Shown here: piece after piece, positions 1 through 12,400 of the stretch
Layout: the number at the start of each line of letters is the position of its first letter
How positions within the stretch are numbered: the stretch's first letter is position 1
NCBI GenBank assembly: GCA_013396525.1
Contig: VWYX01000008.1
Span: 1,989,455 to 2,053,454 of the forward strand
Source: Chaetorhynchus papuensis
Lineage: Eukaryota; Chordata; Aves; Passeriformes; Rhipiduridae
DNA: 64,000 nt
Reading direction: 5' to 3'
Program-made: the position numbers and the translations under genes
The notes under the pieces: model-generated
Database searches by the model: none
Told to the model about the DNA's origin: nothing
The model's input: only the letters and a program-made list of their open reading frames with translations

Positions 1-360
1 AAAAAAAAAAAAAAAAGAAATTAAAAAATTGTGCGCCGTAGCTCAGAGCTGTGGGACGGGGGGAGCGAAGGGAAAAGCACTCTCGAACGGGTGTCCCTGA
101 CTCCGCGCTCCGGGAGCGCCAACTTTTACATTCTGGACATTAATAAACATATCATCCCCCCGCAGCCCGGGTTCTCCTGAAGGATGTGTGTGTGCCTTTA
201 TTATTTGGGTACATGTGACGGCAGGGTGGTGCGGTGGGTGCTTTTTTTAAACCGTTAACATTTTTCATGCCACTCGTTGGAGGTAAGAAACTCCAATCAT
301 AATAAACACTAGAATATAGTAAAAGCCTTTTTTTTTTTTTTTTTCCAGCAGCACTTGCTC
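1..360. other. Window-edge segment with scattered CpGs
   Basis: The window opens in a poly(A) stretch (1-16). A short CpG-bearing patch (about 31-180, roughly ten CpGs) follows, then AT-rich sequence with repeated AATAAA-type hexamers and a 17-base T run at 328-344. The CpG patch contrasts with the CpG-poor bulk of the window and suggests a CpG-island shore or an element whose main part lies left of the window. The only open frame (71 codons, minus) includes poly-lysine from the T run and is not credible as coding. Confidence 0.5.
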
Positions 361-476
361 CTTGCATTTATTATGGTTATAACACGCAGGATGAAAATGT
401 GTGAGATCACTCGCTGAAGATCAGATATTTCCAAATTATCTTATAGTAAGGCATAATGTTTTCTGGTCCTTGATGT

Positions 477-507
477 AAAAAAAAAAAAAAAAAAAAGAGA
501 GAGAGAG
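477..507. repeat. Poly(A) followed by (GA)n
   Basis: Twenty A residues (477-496) run directly into alternating GA (497-507). This is simple-sequence DNA. The A run could be an old retroposon tail, but no recognisable element precedes it. Confidence 0.85.
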
Positions 508-591
508 GAGGAAAAGGAATGTGACTGCTAAGAAGTTAATTAGCATGGCAGGACGGAGAATCAAGGACTCCCAGACTTCAGAAGTGAAAAG

Positions 592-960
592 TTGTGGTGG
601 CGTAAACATCACGCTGCTGGGGGAATCAAAGTGAAGGGGGGGGTCCGGGGTTCGGCCGCGGGGTCCCCGCGGGGCGCGGAGCTCGGGCCGGGGGCTGCCC
701 GGTCCGGCGGGGCTGCGGGAGGCACCGGCCGGGGGTCCGCCTGCGCGGCAACAAAATGGGGAGCAGAGTCATGCGGGTGCAAGAAATGGCATCTGTGCCC
801 CGAATCTACTGTGGCGAGGGGAAGGGGAAAACAAATTGATCTTCCAGCAGTGACAAATTGTAACAATGGACGAGTCAATTGGAAACTTTAACATGGGCAA
901 GGAACAAAAGGAGGGGAGTGGGGAGGGGGGCGGGGGGAGACAGTAATTTCAATGGGAATT
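592..960. promoter_or_regulatory. Short CpG island
   Basis: The core at about 640-760 is very GC-rich with about twenty CpGs in 120 bases, unlike the CpG-depleted DNA around it. Downstream are AACAATGG (SOX-type core, about 864-871) and a G-rich tract. CpG islands of this kind usually mark promoters or Polycomb-regulated developmental loci. No initiator, TATA box or clear first-exon donor could be assigned, so it may be a promoter of either strand, an intragenic island or a regulatory island. Open frames of 99 (+) and 89 (-) codons cross it, but GC-rich DNA lacks stops by composition and neither frame resembles a known protein. Confidence 0.6.
913..937 (+). other. Strong G-quadruplex motif
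   Basis: Four G runs of 4, 4, 6 and 6 are separated by loops of one to three bases, meeting the standard G3+N1-7 rule on the + strand. It lies on the 3' shoulder of the CpG island, where G-quadruplexes are often found near transcription starts. Confidence 0.7.
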
Positions 961-1980
961 AGTAAATTGCCTAATGGAAATGGTGTTTGAAAGCAAGGGA
1001 CAGGCTGTACTAAATAATCCAAACATTCCTCCAGAAATCTAACCTGCTGCTCATGCTAAGGGTCATTCAGCACATAGGGTTTCCAAAACAAAGCCAATTT
1101 GTCATGCAATATTTAGAGAGTTTGGGGGTTTCAGCTAAACTGTCTTCTATAAAAAGAATAATAAAAATAATAATACAGAGATCGACAAGGCTAACACGAA
1201 TTCTCAGGCATTAAAAAGTTCACATAGAAATTTGCATACTAAAGGGAAAGATGCAGACAAAATAGAAATAAAAAAATCACTGCAACTTACAACTTTAATA
1301 TTAATCAGTAAAGCAGAAGTAGAGTGAAAGGAAGCATGAAAAGAAGTAAAACAAATGTGTACATTTAATCAGACAGGATTGCATAGGACACAAAGAACAG
1401 GGCTAATTAGTCTCAGCAGGTAGGGACTAACCTTCAGACTTCATAAATAAATAAGTCTGTGAACAATGTCTAAGTGGGAATATGGAGACAGAAAAGGGAT
1501 TATTTTAAGACACCAAGTAAAAACATGACTAATGAAATACTTCACTGTTAACTCAATGTACAAATGCATTGAACAGTTTCTTTTTCCACTGGTCTTTTGA
1601 CTAACTTGCTTTTTACTTTCAGAAATTGCACTAAATAACTGTATGTGGGCATGCAGACTCCCCATTTGCCCCGATTATGTACTTACTGTCTTTGCAAACT
1701 AGTGCCTTGCAGAGACACCTTAACAAATATTCTCCATTTCTGTTTGCTTTTTGATTTTTAAATGCCTTTATATCCCAGAACAATATGAGATTAGAAATAC
1801 AAATGTGACAGACTCCTATTTATTTTGCAGGGCCATGTGTTATAATTTGATCCAAATGAACAAAAACAGTTGCACAGTTTTGTTTTGTTTTTCTAAGATC
1901 TTTTTACAATCTGCTATGGATTTTTCTTTAAACAAGCGTGCTTTTGCTTCAGTCCCAGCATAGTTGCTGACTACTTAGTA
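961..1980. other. Unique AT-rich non-coding DNA
   Basis: No repeat family or gene is recognised. There is an AAT-rich patch near 1148-1172 and a short (AAAT)-like run near 1443-1453. Open frames stay below 75 codons on both strands. Confidence 0.6.
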
Positions 1981-3372
1981 AGCACCATCAAAAGTTAGTG
2001 TGCAGGACAGAGCCAGTTGTTGCCCAAAGCTGGTTGCAGAAGAAGGGCCTGATTCTGTGGAGACTCACACGTGTGAGTCACGTCACTGACAGGCGATTTG
2101 GGAGGGTGATGACACACCTGGGCTGCTCGTGCAAGTGATGTTGCTCACAGAGGTTAGTGCTGCTAGAAGGGAGCTCAGTGTTCTTTGCCCCAGTGCCAGC
2201 TGGTGGTCCTGGCTGTGGAAGAGGGCTCTGGAACGTTGAGGGACTGTGCCCCAGCTATGGAAGGTGTTTCCTGGGCGCGTTTTTGTAGCCGGGGTTTTAC
2301 CACCGTGCTGGACTCAGAGGAGTCCCGTGAAGGGCCAGGAAAATGCTTTCCAGTTTTCATCAAGTTCTTCCTATGGCAAACTTCCAGGGCTTTGTTTTCA
2401 AACTTCAGCTTAGAGCTAGTGTGGTTGTGAAGTCCGAGGATTGTCGATAATTACTAAACCAACCCAGTTTAATTAAGGTTGTACAAGTCACTTTGGATAG
2501 CTTGTGCATCTGATTTGTATCATTTCCCCTTATGTAACAATTTGTTTCACAGTCAGGGAAGTGAGAGCTCTCCAGGGGTCAACAGCACCTGTTGAGTAGT
2601 AGGTTCTCAGGTGATACCTTGGATTAAAAAAAAAGTATAGTGTTTAATGATGAAAGAAACACAATATTAAAAAAAAAAAAAAGTCAAGCATGAAACACGA
2701 TTTATTGTTTGAATGCTTGATTTTAGGTGACAGCTGGAGAGACAAAGCCAGGTGCTCCATGTTCGAGAGATGTTGGCTTTCTTGCCAAAGCTGACCTCTA
2801 GCACAGATGAAGAAATGGAAGTGCCTTTCTCCAAGCTTTTGTAACCCTGACCACTTGGTACAATATACCAAATGCTGAGCTATGGGGTTTGGTGACCAAC
2901 AACGGTGTCACCATTTTACACTTTGGCCCAACAGTTTGGTCCTGAGAATCCTGCGTAGAACAGCAGCAGCAAAAAAAGCTGTGGCCATGTGAGGTTCACC
3001 TCACAGCTCACATTGCAATGAACTGAAGAGGGAAGAGGTTGACCAGGGGCAGCCAAGGAAATTTATTGTTTTATGAAAAATGTTTTGGAATTTTTAATGT
3101 CTCACCAAAGGCCCAAGCCTTTATGGGAGAAATATGGCCTGCTAAATGCCAGCTGGATCTCCTGGCTAATGTTTACATATTTGGGGTGAGTCATCTGTTT
3201 TCATGGTCTTCTCCAAGAGGTCCCAATGTAGGTTGCAATGTGTAAAATTCAAATTATTTATTTTGGAAAGATAAAAGGACTTTGGTTGACCAGGCTGGGA
3301 TTTGAGTCTACAGCTCAAAGGAATCTGCATGTTTACAAATAATCTTGGATCATTAAATCTGCTCTGAATGTT
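1981..3372. other. Unique non-coding DNA with an 18-bp palindrome
   Basis: No gene or known repeat is seen. The stretch holds the 18-bp palindrome described at 2062-2079, the palindrome GAGAGCTCTC at 2563-2572 and a 14-base A run at 2669-2682. Antisense and sense open frames near 2175-2430 overlap one another and look like chance. Confidence 0.6.
2062..2079. promoter_or_regulatory. 18-bp perfect palindrome centred on CACGTG
   Basis: GACTCACACGTGTGAGTC is its own reverse complement. The centre is the E-box CACGTG. The flanks make TCACAC/GTGTGA half-sites resembling T-box half-sites, and the right edge continues into TGAGTCA (AP-1, 2074-2080) and CGTCAC (CRE half-site, 2081-2086). Plausible ligands are bHLH-ZIP dimers (USF, MITF/TFE) or T-box dimers. 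Binding is inferred, the symmetry is observed. Confidence 0.45.
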
Positions 3373-3390
3373 AAAAAAAAAAAAAAAAAA
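3373..3390. repeat. Poly(A) run
   Basis: Eighteen consecutive A residues. No recognisable retroposon body lies immediately upstream. Confidence 0.85.
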
Positions 3391-5221
3391 TCAATATTGA
3401 AAAGATTCCAATAACTGGAAGCAAACACATCTGCCTAGTGTCTTACCAGTACTGGATCTTCCAGGGTTAGCAAAGAGGGGAAATTTTTTCTAGGGCAGAC
3501 GAGATGACAGCATGAAAACACAGAAACCCTGGCTCCTGTCTGCAGTCATTTGCATTGACTGAAACAAGTACACGTGAAAATTCAAGAAACCTATCAAACA
3601 GGAAAATATCAACAAACAACCAGATCATGGTGCTACTGCCAGATTTCTCTGTGCCTTTAGATGTCACACATACTGACCAGGTCACTGTGTGTTATTTGAG
3701 CAAGGAGGACTTTCTATCTGCACTTGATGGAGAAACAGTGGAAAATTAGTTCCGAAAAACTGCAGGCATTGTTTTTCAAGCTTGTAACACAGCCTAATGT
3801 CTCTCAATCCATGCTCTGCTTCCCAAGTCATGGCTATTGCTCAGTAGGAACATCCCTCCCTTTTAGCACCTAAACCACAGCTGTACCACTTGCTTTTGTT
3901 GGAGATAATTCTGTCAAATAATAAAATCGTTAATGGGTAGAAATATGCATTCATGCAGGGATTATTCACACTTTATCATGAGGTGATATCAAGCACTATA
4001 GGAGTGAATGACAAGAAATAGGCTTCTGAAATACAGAGCCCTCCATAAATATACCATTTTTATTGACAACCCATCTTTTAACCCTAATAGTAATGGAAGA
4101 AATCCAATAAATGAAACATTTACTGCATAACTTGCCTTATTTTCGGGTGGTGTCTGATTCCTTTCTAGCTGTCTCTAGAAGATGTTTTTAGCCTAATTTG
4201 CTCCCTAGAAATTTCACTCACCAGAGTTATACATCTATGACGTTTTATTGCCTGAAGCCAAGTCTGAATAAGAACTTTCTTAAGATATACTTATCCTAAT
4301 GTCAGTCTACAAGAACTGGGCTGCTTTAGTTTGATTTATTTGTGCAGTGGAGATATATGTGCACCTATTGAGCAGGCCATGGCCTCAGACTGTATCTAAT
4401 ATCCCAAACACAAACAAATAAGTGAAACCAGCAAGTTTAGCTGTGGTTAGTTACAAGTAGACACTTTTAAACGAATCACCTTAGATTTGTATTTATATGT
4501 CTCTGTTTTCCGCAACAACCGAAGCACAGACCATTGCAAAGCACTGTCATTTCACAGGAAGGGACTTGAGTGTAGGTGCCTATAATGTGTATATTTGGTC
4601 ACAGGCACACACCAAGCTCTAGCCAGATGCAGTGTGCTTTGGCTGTCTAAGGGATACAGGTTGGCATTTAAGGACCTGGAGCACAGGGGTCACTGGCTGA
4701 GATTGCAGACCACTGCCTGGCTGGTTCCCTGGGTCCTTTTTTCTGCCTGTTGCCTCTAGCACCCACTTGAGCTTAGTCAGTGCTTTGGACCTTCTTTTTC
4801 TTGGTGGTTTTGCTGGCCTCTAACCAGTTTGTGGATGTTACGGTGGTGCAGATAATGCAATGATAACAATTTGGCTTTCACTAATGCAGTGTCAGAGAGG
4901 GTGGTCTTGTAGGTGAACCATGGCTGAGAGCAGATGGTGGTAGGCAAGGAACCCAGCAAGCTGAAAGCCCTGAGCATGCCCTGGGCCAGAAAGGACTGCC
5001 CTTTCAACTGACACACAGTAATTAGCTGCGTATGCATTTGTAGTCTGTTGCAATATGAGGTAAAAGGGATTAGTTTTGCAATGGTCTAGGAACATGAACA
5101 TGCGCCAGCTGCATTCCAGCTGGAGGGATTCTGGCTGATGGATGACAATAGTCAGCACAGGGGTAGTAACTTCTTAAAACAATCAAGTTCAACAGCACAG
5201 GATTATTTGATCGTACCAAGC
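3391..5221. other. Unique non-coding DNA
   Basis: No gene, RNA gene or recognisable repeat. Overlapping minus frames of 73-88 codons at 4777-5291 carry no recognised domain and run partly into the adjacent CR1 relic. Confidence 0.6.
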
Positions 5222-6285
5222 AATCACAGAACCACTCATGTTGGAAGGGACATGAAGACACCTTCAGTCCAGCTGCCTGCTCAAAACACATTTTAGCTCT
5301 GAATTCAGACCCATTTGTTTAGGGATTTGTCCAACCAGGTTTCAAAAGCCTTCAAGGACAGAGATGAGACAACTAGGAGTTAGGACTTTGCGTTTATTCT
5401 TTCTGAATTTCATAATTTTCCTGTTGGCACACTCCTCCAGCCTCTCTAGGTCCCAGTGGACAGCAGCCCTGCCCTACAGCATGTTAACTGGACCGTCCAA
5501 TTTGATGGCCTCTGCAAATGTGATGAGACCTCCTCCTGGCAGTTGATGCAAATGTCGAAGAGGACAGGTCCTGGGATAGGGCCCTTTAGTACTGCACCTG
5601 CAGTTGACAACCAGGGCTTCAGGCCATTACTGCTGTTCTTTGAGTTTGGTCATGCCAAAAATCCTTTATGCATCTAATTGTCTGCCTGTGCAGACTGTAA
5701 TGTCCTAACTTGGATGCTGAAGTTTCCTCTCCTGAAGCCTCAGGTTTGTGCTCCACTGCTTGTCTCCTTCACTCCTGTCTCATTTGTGGCTCCTTGTAGT
5801 CACTACAGCCACGGCTGCTGTTGATTATCACATCCCTGTCCAATTCTTCCTTGTTGTGAGTAGTAGATCCAGGAGACCATCACCCACCATTTGGCCATCC
5901 ACCATCTGTGTTAGGAAGTTTTCCTCAACAAACTCCAGAGACTTCATAATCCTGCTCTGTCCCGCTGTTTTGGTCTTACAGCTGAAGTCAGAGAGGTAAA
6001 ATTTTCCCAGTAGCGCTGTTATCTGGAGACTTCTAATTGTGTAAAGACATGATTGACTTTGTCACCCTAATCAGATGATCTGTAACAAACCCATCACAGT
6101 GTTACCCTTACTGGCTTGCCCTCAAGCTCCCAACCAGTTCGTCTCCTGCTCCCATGTATTTGTGCTGCTCCTTCACACAGAAGGTACAGCCCCTGCTTTT
6201 CTTAACTGCCTGTCTTTCCTGAAGAGGCTGTATCTGTCCATCACAGACTTTTAATCATAGGAGTGGTCCCACCATGTCCCAGCTG
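5222..6285 (-). mobile_element. Ancient CR1 retrotransposon relic, internally deleted
   Basis: This is a CR1 LINE in antisense orientation, 3' end to the left. The first 180 bases match the CR1 3' terminal region (CACAGAAC...GTTGGAAG... and the CAACCAGGTTTCAAAAGCCTTCAAGGA block). About 5440-5620, read on the minus strand, is a decayed reverse-transcriptase palm: a GPxxGPVLFxIxIN-like motif followed by a degenerate FADDTKL-type catalytic block. About 5740-6285 matches the CR1 endonuclease region, with a FLEFVEENFLTQ-like segment near 5905-5945. Finger and early palm coding between endonuclease and palm is absent, so the copy lost roughly a kilobase or two fragments sit side by side. Frameshifts and stops make it non-functional. 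Confidence 0.8.
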
Positions 6286-6420
6286 AGCAATCCTCAGACC
6301 ACAAGCAAGTCAGTGCATTCCCTCGTGCCTCAGTTTTTCCCCAAATCAGCTCATTTAGATTGCATGTTCTTCAGTGTACCACTGTCTCTGGCACTGTGTT
6401 TTTCTGTCCCTAATACCTCA
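6285..6420 (+). repeat. MIR-like / tRNA-derived SINE relic
   Basis: The block CAAGCAAGTCAGTGCATTCC, soon followed by CCTCAGTTTTTCCCC, parallels the MIR core (caagtcactt...cctcagtttcctcatc). The next 50 bases resemble the downstream part of amniote MIR-like SINEs. It abuts the CR1 relic directly. Divergence is high, so the subfamily is not assigned. Confidence 0.45.
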
Positions 6421-9244
6421 GATCTTCAGAACAGCCTGTGGCCACCAACATAATGCAGTCGGTAAGGGTGACGGTGGAGGCTGACCAAGTGGACATCATT
6501 TTGGGCTAAGGCAGGAAGTTTTAATTTAGGCCAGGAAGTGAATAAGTTCTGCATTTCCTGCAAGGCCAGAGTTAAACACCCAGCCCAAATCCCAGGCAGG
6601 TCTGCAGGCTGGAACCACATGTCCACATGAAGTGCACTCCTCTCAGGAGCCACCAAAGGCAGATTTTCATTTTACAGAAGACTACAGGGATGTAGGGGTT
6701 TTCCTCCACAGAAGTAGTTGTATTTTGCACAGAGCCACCTCTGCCCCACTGCATGTGCAAACAAGCTCCTGATACCTGAAGTTTACAATCATATTAATTA
6801 ATAGTTGATCTATTAATGCATAAACAAAGTAAAAGGGTTCTCAGGAAAATCCTTCTTAACTTCCTTGAGAGTATTTCAATAGCTTGACCAGACCATTTAT
6901 AATAGAGATATTTACTGTATTTTACTATTTCATAACAAATAATTTTCTGATTAATAATGCTGCTTTAAAGCTTGTTTTGGTCTTTCCTTTTCTTCCTCCA
7001 GCTCCTGAAGCATATGCCTTCTGTTTTTTTCCTCCTCATTTGGCAAAGGCCTCCCAACAACATCAAGCAGTTTCAAGTCAGCCAAGGAGATAGACAGAGC
7101 CCTGCTGAAGGAGCAGAGCAGTCTCTCTTTGTAAAATATGCTGCCATTTATCAGCAGACAGAGGTTTTTCTTGCAACAAGGAATCCGAGCTAGCGCATAC
7201 CAAAAGAGTGGCACTGGAGACTTTGTGGTTGGCTGTTGTTTCAGGCACATTCAGCGTTTACATAGCCTGAGGGCATAAATGAGCAGACAGGAGGGAATGG
7301 ACAGACCTTCCTACAGCACAATTAGGTGACAATGAGCTGTCCAAAACAATCAGGATAGCAGCAACATCAAGTGCTTTCCCTGAGTCTCAGGAGTCCTCCC
7401 AAGACCTATTGCATCAGAGGCTCTGTCTGTTGCTGGTGCCTCTAGATGGTGTCTCTGGAGAAGTTCAGTTGTCAGGCGCTCTGGAACAGGATCCTTTCTG
7501 GGAAACTTATTGCAGCCTGAAGTATTGCAATTAGCTCCAGTGGAGCTGTTTTCTGAGCTCCCTGTCCTTACTTAATGCAGGATCCCTAGCAGGAGGAGAT
7601 GGACCTGCAGGCACTACAGGAGGCATATGTAAGGGGGGTAGTTTACAGGAGTAATTCCAAACATCCTCCATCTACTAGACTGGGAAAAGAAGAGACAATA
7701 CGGACATTTCTGCTCTGGTTCTTCAAGTCAGTCTTTCTTGACTTACTTTCTTATTCAGAAAGCTTGCCTCTTAAAAAGGGAAGCCAGGGAGCTGCTCTCC
7801 TGCTCTTCCACCTCAGCTCTGTGGATTTATTAGCTCCTTTCAAGGATCCTGATCCTACAGAGCTCTGTCTTACAGGGGAGAGATCAGAAAGAAGGTTGCC
7901 ATTTCAAACCAAAAGACAAATATCAGATTGTGATTAGCACCTGTCCCACAGAAAATGCACCATGTTTGGATTTCAAGGCATTTGGTAGATGTAAAACTCC
8001 TCTGGAGACTGTTCTGTTTAGTTAGGGAGACACAAAGGGCAAGGGTGGCTCCTGCATTCACAAGAAGAAACCCAGTGTGTTTTGTCTGCTATTTTACCTG
8101 AAGCACAAGTCTATCATTTACACCTGCTCCATTCACTTTTTTTTTCAACAACTCATGGTTGTACAAGAACCACTGTAATTCTTCAGGCAACAGCACCCTT
8201 AGGACATCTCCTGCATCTGTGGGAAGACATAATCTGGCATTCAAGGCATTGTGGTAGAATTGGCATCACCACTGCTTGCCTGAGGCACCATCTTCTTTCT
8301 GTGCCTTGCCAACCTGCTTAGCTTAGCCTCCTTCTCAAAGGCAGGGAGCTAAGGCAGTGCTTTTGCCAAAGAGGAAGGCAGAAGAAAGCAGAGATTACAT
8401 AGATAAAATAACATTGGCCTCTAGATTTCTTTGGTGGCCCAGAATGAAGAAATCTATGTTCAAAAGACCTGGGAAAACTGTGCACATGGTTATGAAAATA
8501 CACGTGTCCTCAGGCTCGTTCTCTTTGTCCCTCTGACCTAAAGCAATCTATGTCCAGGCAGGAGTGGAGAACACAGCTAAAATAGCACATGCAGCCCATT
8601 TTGCATACTTTCCTGTGGCACTAGAGCTAAATGATTTATGACTGAAACATTGACTGTTGCAGTACAGGACAATTACAGGAAAGTTGGCAAGGCAGCAATT
8701 TGCCATCTTGTAGGAATATGAAATTCCTTCCTTCCTCCTGATTTCAAACCTGACAAGTGGCAAACTACCTCCACTCTCTTTGAGAGGATAATCAAAAGCT
8801 TACAGAATCAGACCTTAAGTTGTTCTTGTCTGGACAAATAAGTGCTGTCATCTATGACCTCCTATAGCCACCTGAGGACATGCAGGGAGCTTTTACTGTG
8901 CCTTGGGTACTTGATATGCCCAGAAATCCTGGTCCACCAATTAGGTCATATGTGCATGAATCTGTTACCAAAATCCACGAGATTCTAGCTGTGCACAAAT
9001 CTAGTTGTTTATACTATAGTGTTTATACTAGAAAATGGGTATTATATGCTCTTTTGGCAAAACCTGTCTATTTTTACTAAGCGTATTTACAATGTTTAGC
9101 AGAAAACAGCAATGTTAGTTTTGATTTAGCACAACAAAACTTCTAAGAATATGTTGGGGTTTTTTTCTGCAAGCAGATGTTATTTGACTCTAAGCACTAC
9201 TTCATTACAAATAAAGCAGGATTTTTAGGAGATTATTACAGTCT
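6421..9244. other. Unique non-coding DNA
   Basis: No recognised repeat or gene. A long pyrimidine tract ending in CCAG (about 6979-7001) makes a good acceptor look-alike on +. The same tract gives the minus frame 6951-7250 (99 codons) a Glu/Lys/Arg-rich end. A + frame of 112 codons at 7599-7937 has no recognised domain. AT-rich ATTAAT clusters lie at 6792-6820. Confidence 0.55.
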
Positions 9245-9495
9245 TCAGCTCTGAGGTCCTGTATTACAGAGGTCATTGAATTTCAACAAGTGGTTCCTGC
9301 CATGAGTCTGTCATTTCTAGCTGAGCTACAATATTTCATTTAGAAAGACATCTGACCTGGTTTTAAATATTTCAAGTCAGAACTCCCCTTCCACTGTAGG
9401 CTAATTTTGTTCCAGTGGTTGTTCATTACCCTCTCTGGGGGAAAAAATAAAAAAGGATAAAAGAGCACCACAATTTTATTTCAAACTCATTTTCC
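9245..9495 (-). mobile_element. Old CR1 3' fragment
   Basis: The antisense order of blocks is that of an old amniote CR1: GAGGTCCTGTATTACAGAGG, then TGAATTTCAACAAG, then AAAGACATCTGACCTGGTTT, then CCAGTGGTTGTTCATTACCC, then TTTATTTCAAACTCATTT. Each is a diverged match to blocks I recognise from turtle/crocodile-type CR1 3' ends. No open frame survives. It is far more diverged than the copy at 32833-33447. Confidence 0.7.
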
Positions 9496-12400
9496 TCTTG
9501 TTCCAACCAAATAATACTATAAAAGCGTATCATTTTGTGTTGCCTTTTCATCACCAGTAACTTTCATTCCTTTTCCTGCAGTTCTGTGGTCCATGTCTGA
9601 ACCTGTCCTCTTGCCTACACATTTTCCTCCCTGTCGGCAATGGGACAGCACAGGCAGAGGGCTCTGCTTGTTTTGCATATTGCAGGATAAGGCAGTGAAA
9701 ACAAATTTGAAAATTATCTGCAGCAGTAACATATCAGAGAATATTTTGTCTTGCCCAGGCTTAAGCTGATCATCCGAGTGCCCTGCAAAGTTAAGAAAGA
9801 GGCCCAAACAGTGGCTTATCCCAGCTAGGCTAAAACATCCCCACTGTGCAGTGCCTCACCTTGCTACGGCACCTGACTTGCTCCACTGACTGCAGCCAGT
9901 GCCTGAAGGACTGGCACAGACCACACACAAAAGTTTTGTATCCCTGAAAGCTGAACTTCACTTTCCATGGAGATGCTTTCTAGAGGGAAAAAGCTACTAG
10001 CTGCCAACAGAAAATGTCTTTGTATACCCCAAGTGTATTGTCTGGAGTATTCAGCCACTGTACAGTACGCTCCTATTTGCATTCCATAGTTGAAATCTTG
10101 ACCATAAAGACTGTAATGGACAGACATTTCCATTTTTTAATAAAGAAAGCACAGAGACTCTGGGAGACAGACATCTAGGAACTCTGGTTTTAAGAGAAAT
10201 GCCAAGATCGTGACGTTGGGGATACAGTCTCTTGAACTGGCACCAACATTAATTCAATAGAATATGTGATATTCTAATAGAGCTTTGACCAGGACTCTTA
10301 AAAGTTTCTGTAAAATCCTTCTGGATTTGCTTTTCTTAACAACACAGAGCGCCCTTGTTTTGTTTTACTTTCTAAAAGATTTATTATGCTTGTTTTTCAT
10401 CAGAGAGATATATGAAGTTTAACTTTCCCTAGTTTTGTTGGCTGACAATCTCACCTCTTTTATCTTGGCTTCCTGGAGAAAAGCAGCTCACCTCATCATG
10501 CTGTAGCATTTGTAACCATAGATTAATTTCAGCTGAATGTGACAGGAGATGGAGAGATCAACAATGTTTATGTCCTCCAGTTTAATGACTGTTAGAGAGG
10601 TCCAGCTTAGCACCCATGGGAGGGAAGGTCCATAGACACAGGGCAGTGTGGGTGGCAGAGAGCAGTGAATCCATGGGGAAAGGTGCATGGAGAACAGACT
10701 GCCCAAGTTCCACTGCTCACCACACTGCTCATTCAGTGTTATTAATGCTGTGGTCACACCCAGATTACACTGGGAACCTCTTCTCCCACCCACAAATATC
10801 AACCCCTTTTCCTTTTCCAGCTAAGATCACATCAAATCCCTTACAGTTACAACAACTGAAAGAATTATTAAGGAAAAAAATGCACATATTTTGCACATAT
10901 TGTTGACCGCCTTTAGCTTTTCTTTTGCTCTTAATTTTTTCTTAACTCAATTTTATCTTACAAAAAAGTGGAAATAATCATGTTCAGACCCACCATCCTC
11001 CCACAGACCTACAAATGGTCTCCTATGCAGCGTTTGGGGATCTCTGTGCAGGAGTTTGTAGGATTTGTAAAAAAATTTTTTTTTTTTTTTGTAACAGAAG
11101 CTTAAACAGAATCTCCCAATTTACTCCAAACTGGCAGTGTAGACAGGAAAGTGATACTTAGCCTGTTGTAACACACACTTCAGCAGGACCAGCTCGTACA
11201 TCATAAAGCACCACTTGCCTTATCTGTGCTGGAACAAGTCGCTCTGAATGCATGAACTATTCTAACAAAAATAGTGCAGACTTATCTCAGAACGCGCAGG
11301 GGGAACTCTCACACGTCCTGATGGAAGGGCACAAGGGCTGAAACTTTGACAATGATTTAATCTCAGCTGCACATTTCACAAGGTTATAGTTAAGAGCAAA
11401 TAAGCAAAACCAGAGGATTTTAACAGTTCCATGAGAAGTAGCTTCCCAATTTGTTCGACTTCTGATCTTCACTTAATGGGTTGTCCTGCTTTTTTTTTCT
11501 TAGCACTCCAGTGGCAATGTAGTCTGCTGTGAAAGATAAGACCTATGCTAGCAATGCAAACAAGCAGCAAAGAAATAGCTTTGACTAAAATTTTAAGTCT
11601 TCTTCATATATTACAAACAAGCACCACACAAAAAAAAAAAAAAGAAAAAGGACAAAGAAAAAAAAGCCCACAACATCTAGGATGCAGTGATTTTTATATC
11701 GTCCAAAGAACAGGGGAAAAAGCCTGATTACATTTTAAAAAGCCTTGGTAGTACTGAAAATACAACAAAATCCTACTTGTGAAGCAACAAGGCTCAGTGG
11801 CTTCCTTTGCAAGGAGCCTTCAAACCTCCAGATCTCTGTGCCCACTGTTTACACTGACAGATCTACCACTGCCCCAGAAGAACGAAGGTTAACAATGAAG
11901 CTGGAAATTCAGTGTCCCAGGTGGAGTTCCCATCTATGGGGCTGTTCTTGGCAAGACAATGATCCTCTCTGTCCCTTTGCTAGCACCTTTGCAAAGTGGA
12001 GGTATTGCTGGTCGAATGGGTGAGGGGTTTGCAGTTTAATTAACTTGTAAGATCTTAGAAAATGTTTTCAATCTGTGACCTACAGACTCCTGCTACCCTT
12101 ACTAATAAAAGGTTAAGGAAAATGGGTTTGCAGATGCTGTGGAGAAATCCCTGCATATGGAAATGCTAAAGGGGGCCATACTTTTCACTGGAAGTTTGTA
12201 GGGGTCCAAAAATCAAAAAAGACTGGGAAAAAAAGTGGCTTAGATCTCATCTGTTCAGATGAAAGAAACTGCTGAAGACTGAAGTGTAGTTATGTATTAA
12301 TATATCATGATATTGTAACTAAAGAGCATTATACAGCAGCACAATGTTATAAAATAGTTCCATCTATTCAGTTTCACAGGGGTGTAGCAATAAAAACATA

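Noticed and set aside
592..891. 99-codon frame across the CpG island
   Set aside because: Gly/Ala/Arg-rich translation of a CpG island, also open on the opposite strand.
7001..7193. Acceptor-like CTTCCTCCAG with a following + frame
   Set aside because: The frame runs into a stop without a usable donor and the peptide is not protein-like.
10821..10905. Acceptor followed by LQLQQLKELLRKKM-like frame
   Set aside because: Good pyrimidine tract, but the frame stops after 28 codons with no donor and no convincing polyadenylation context.
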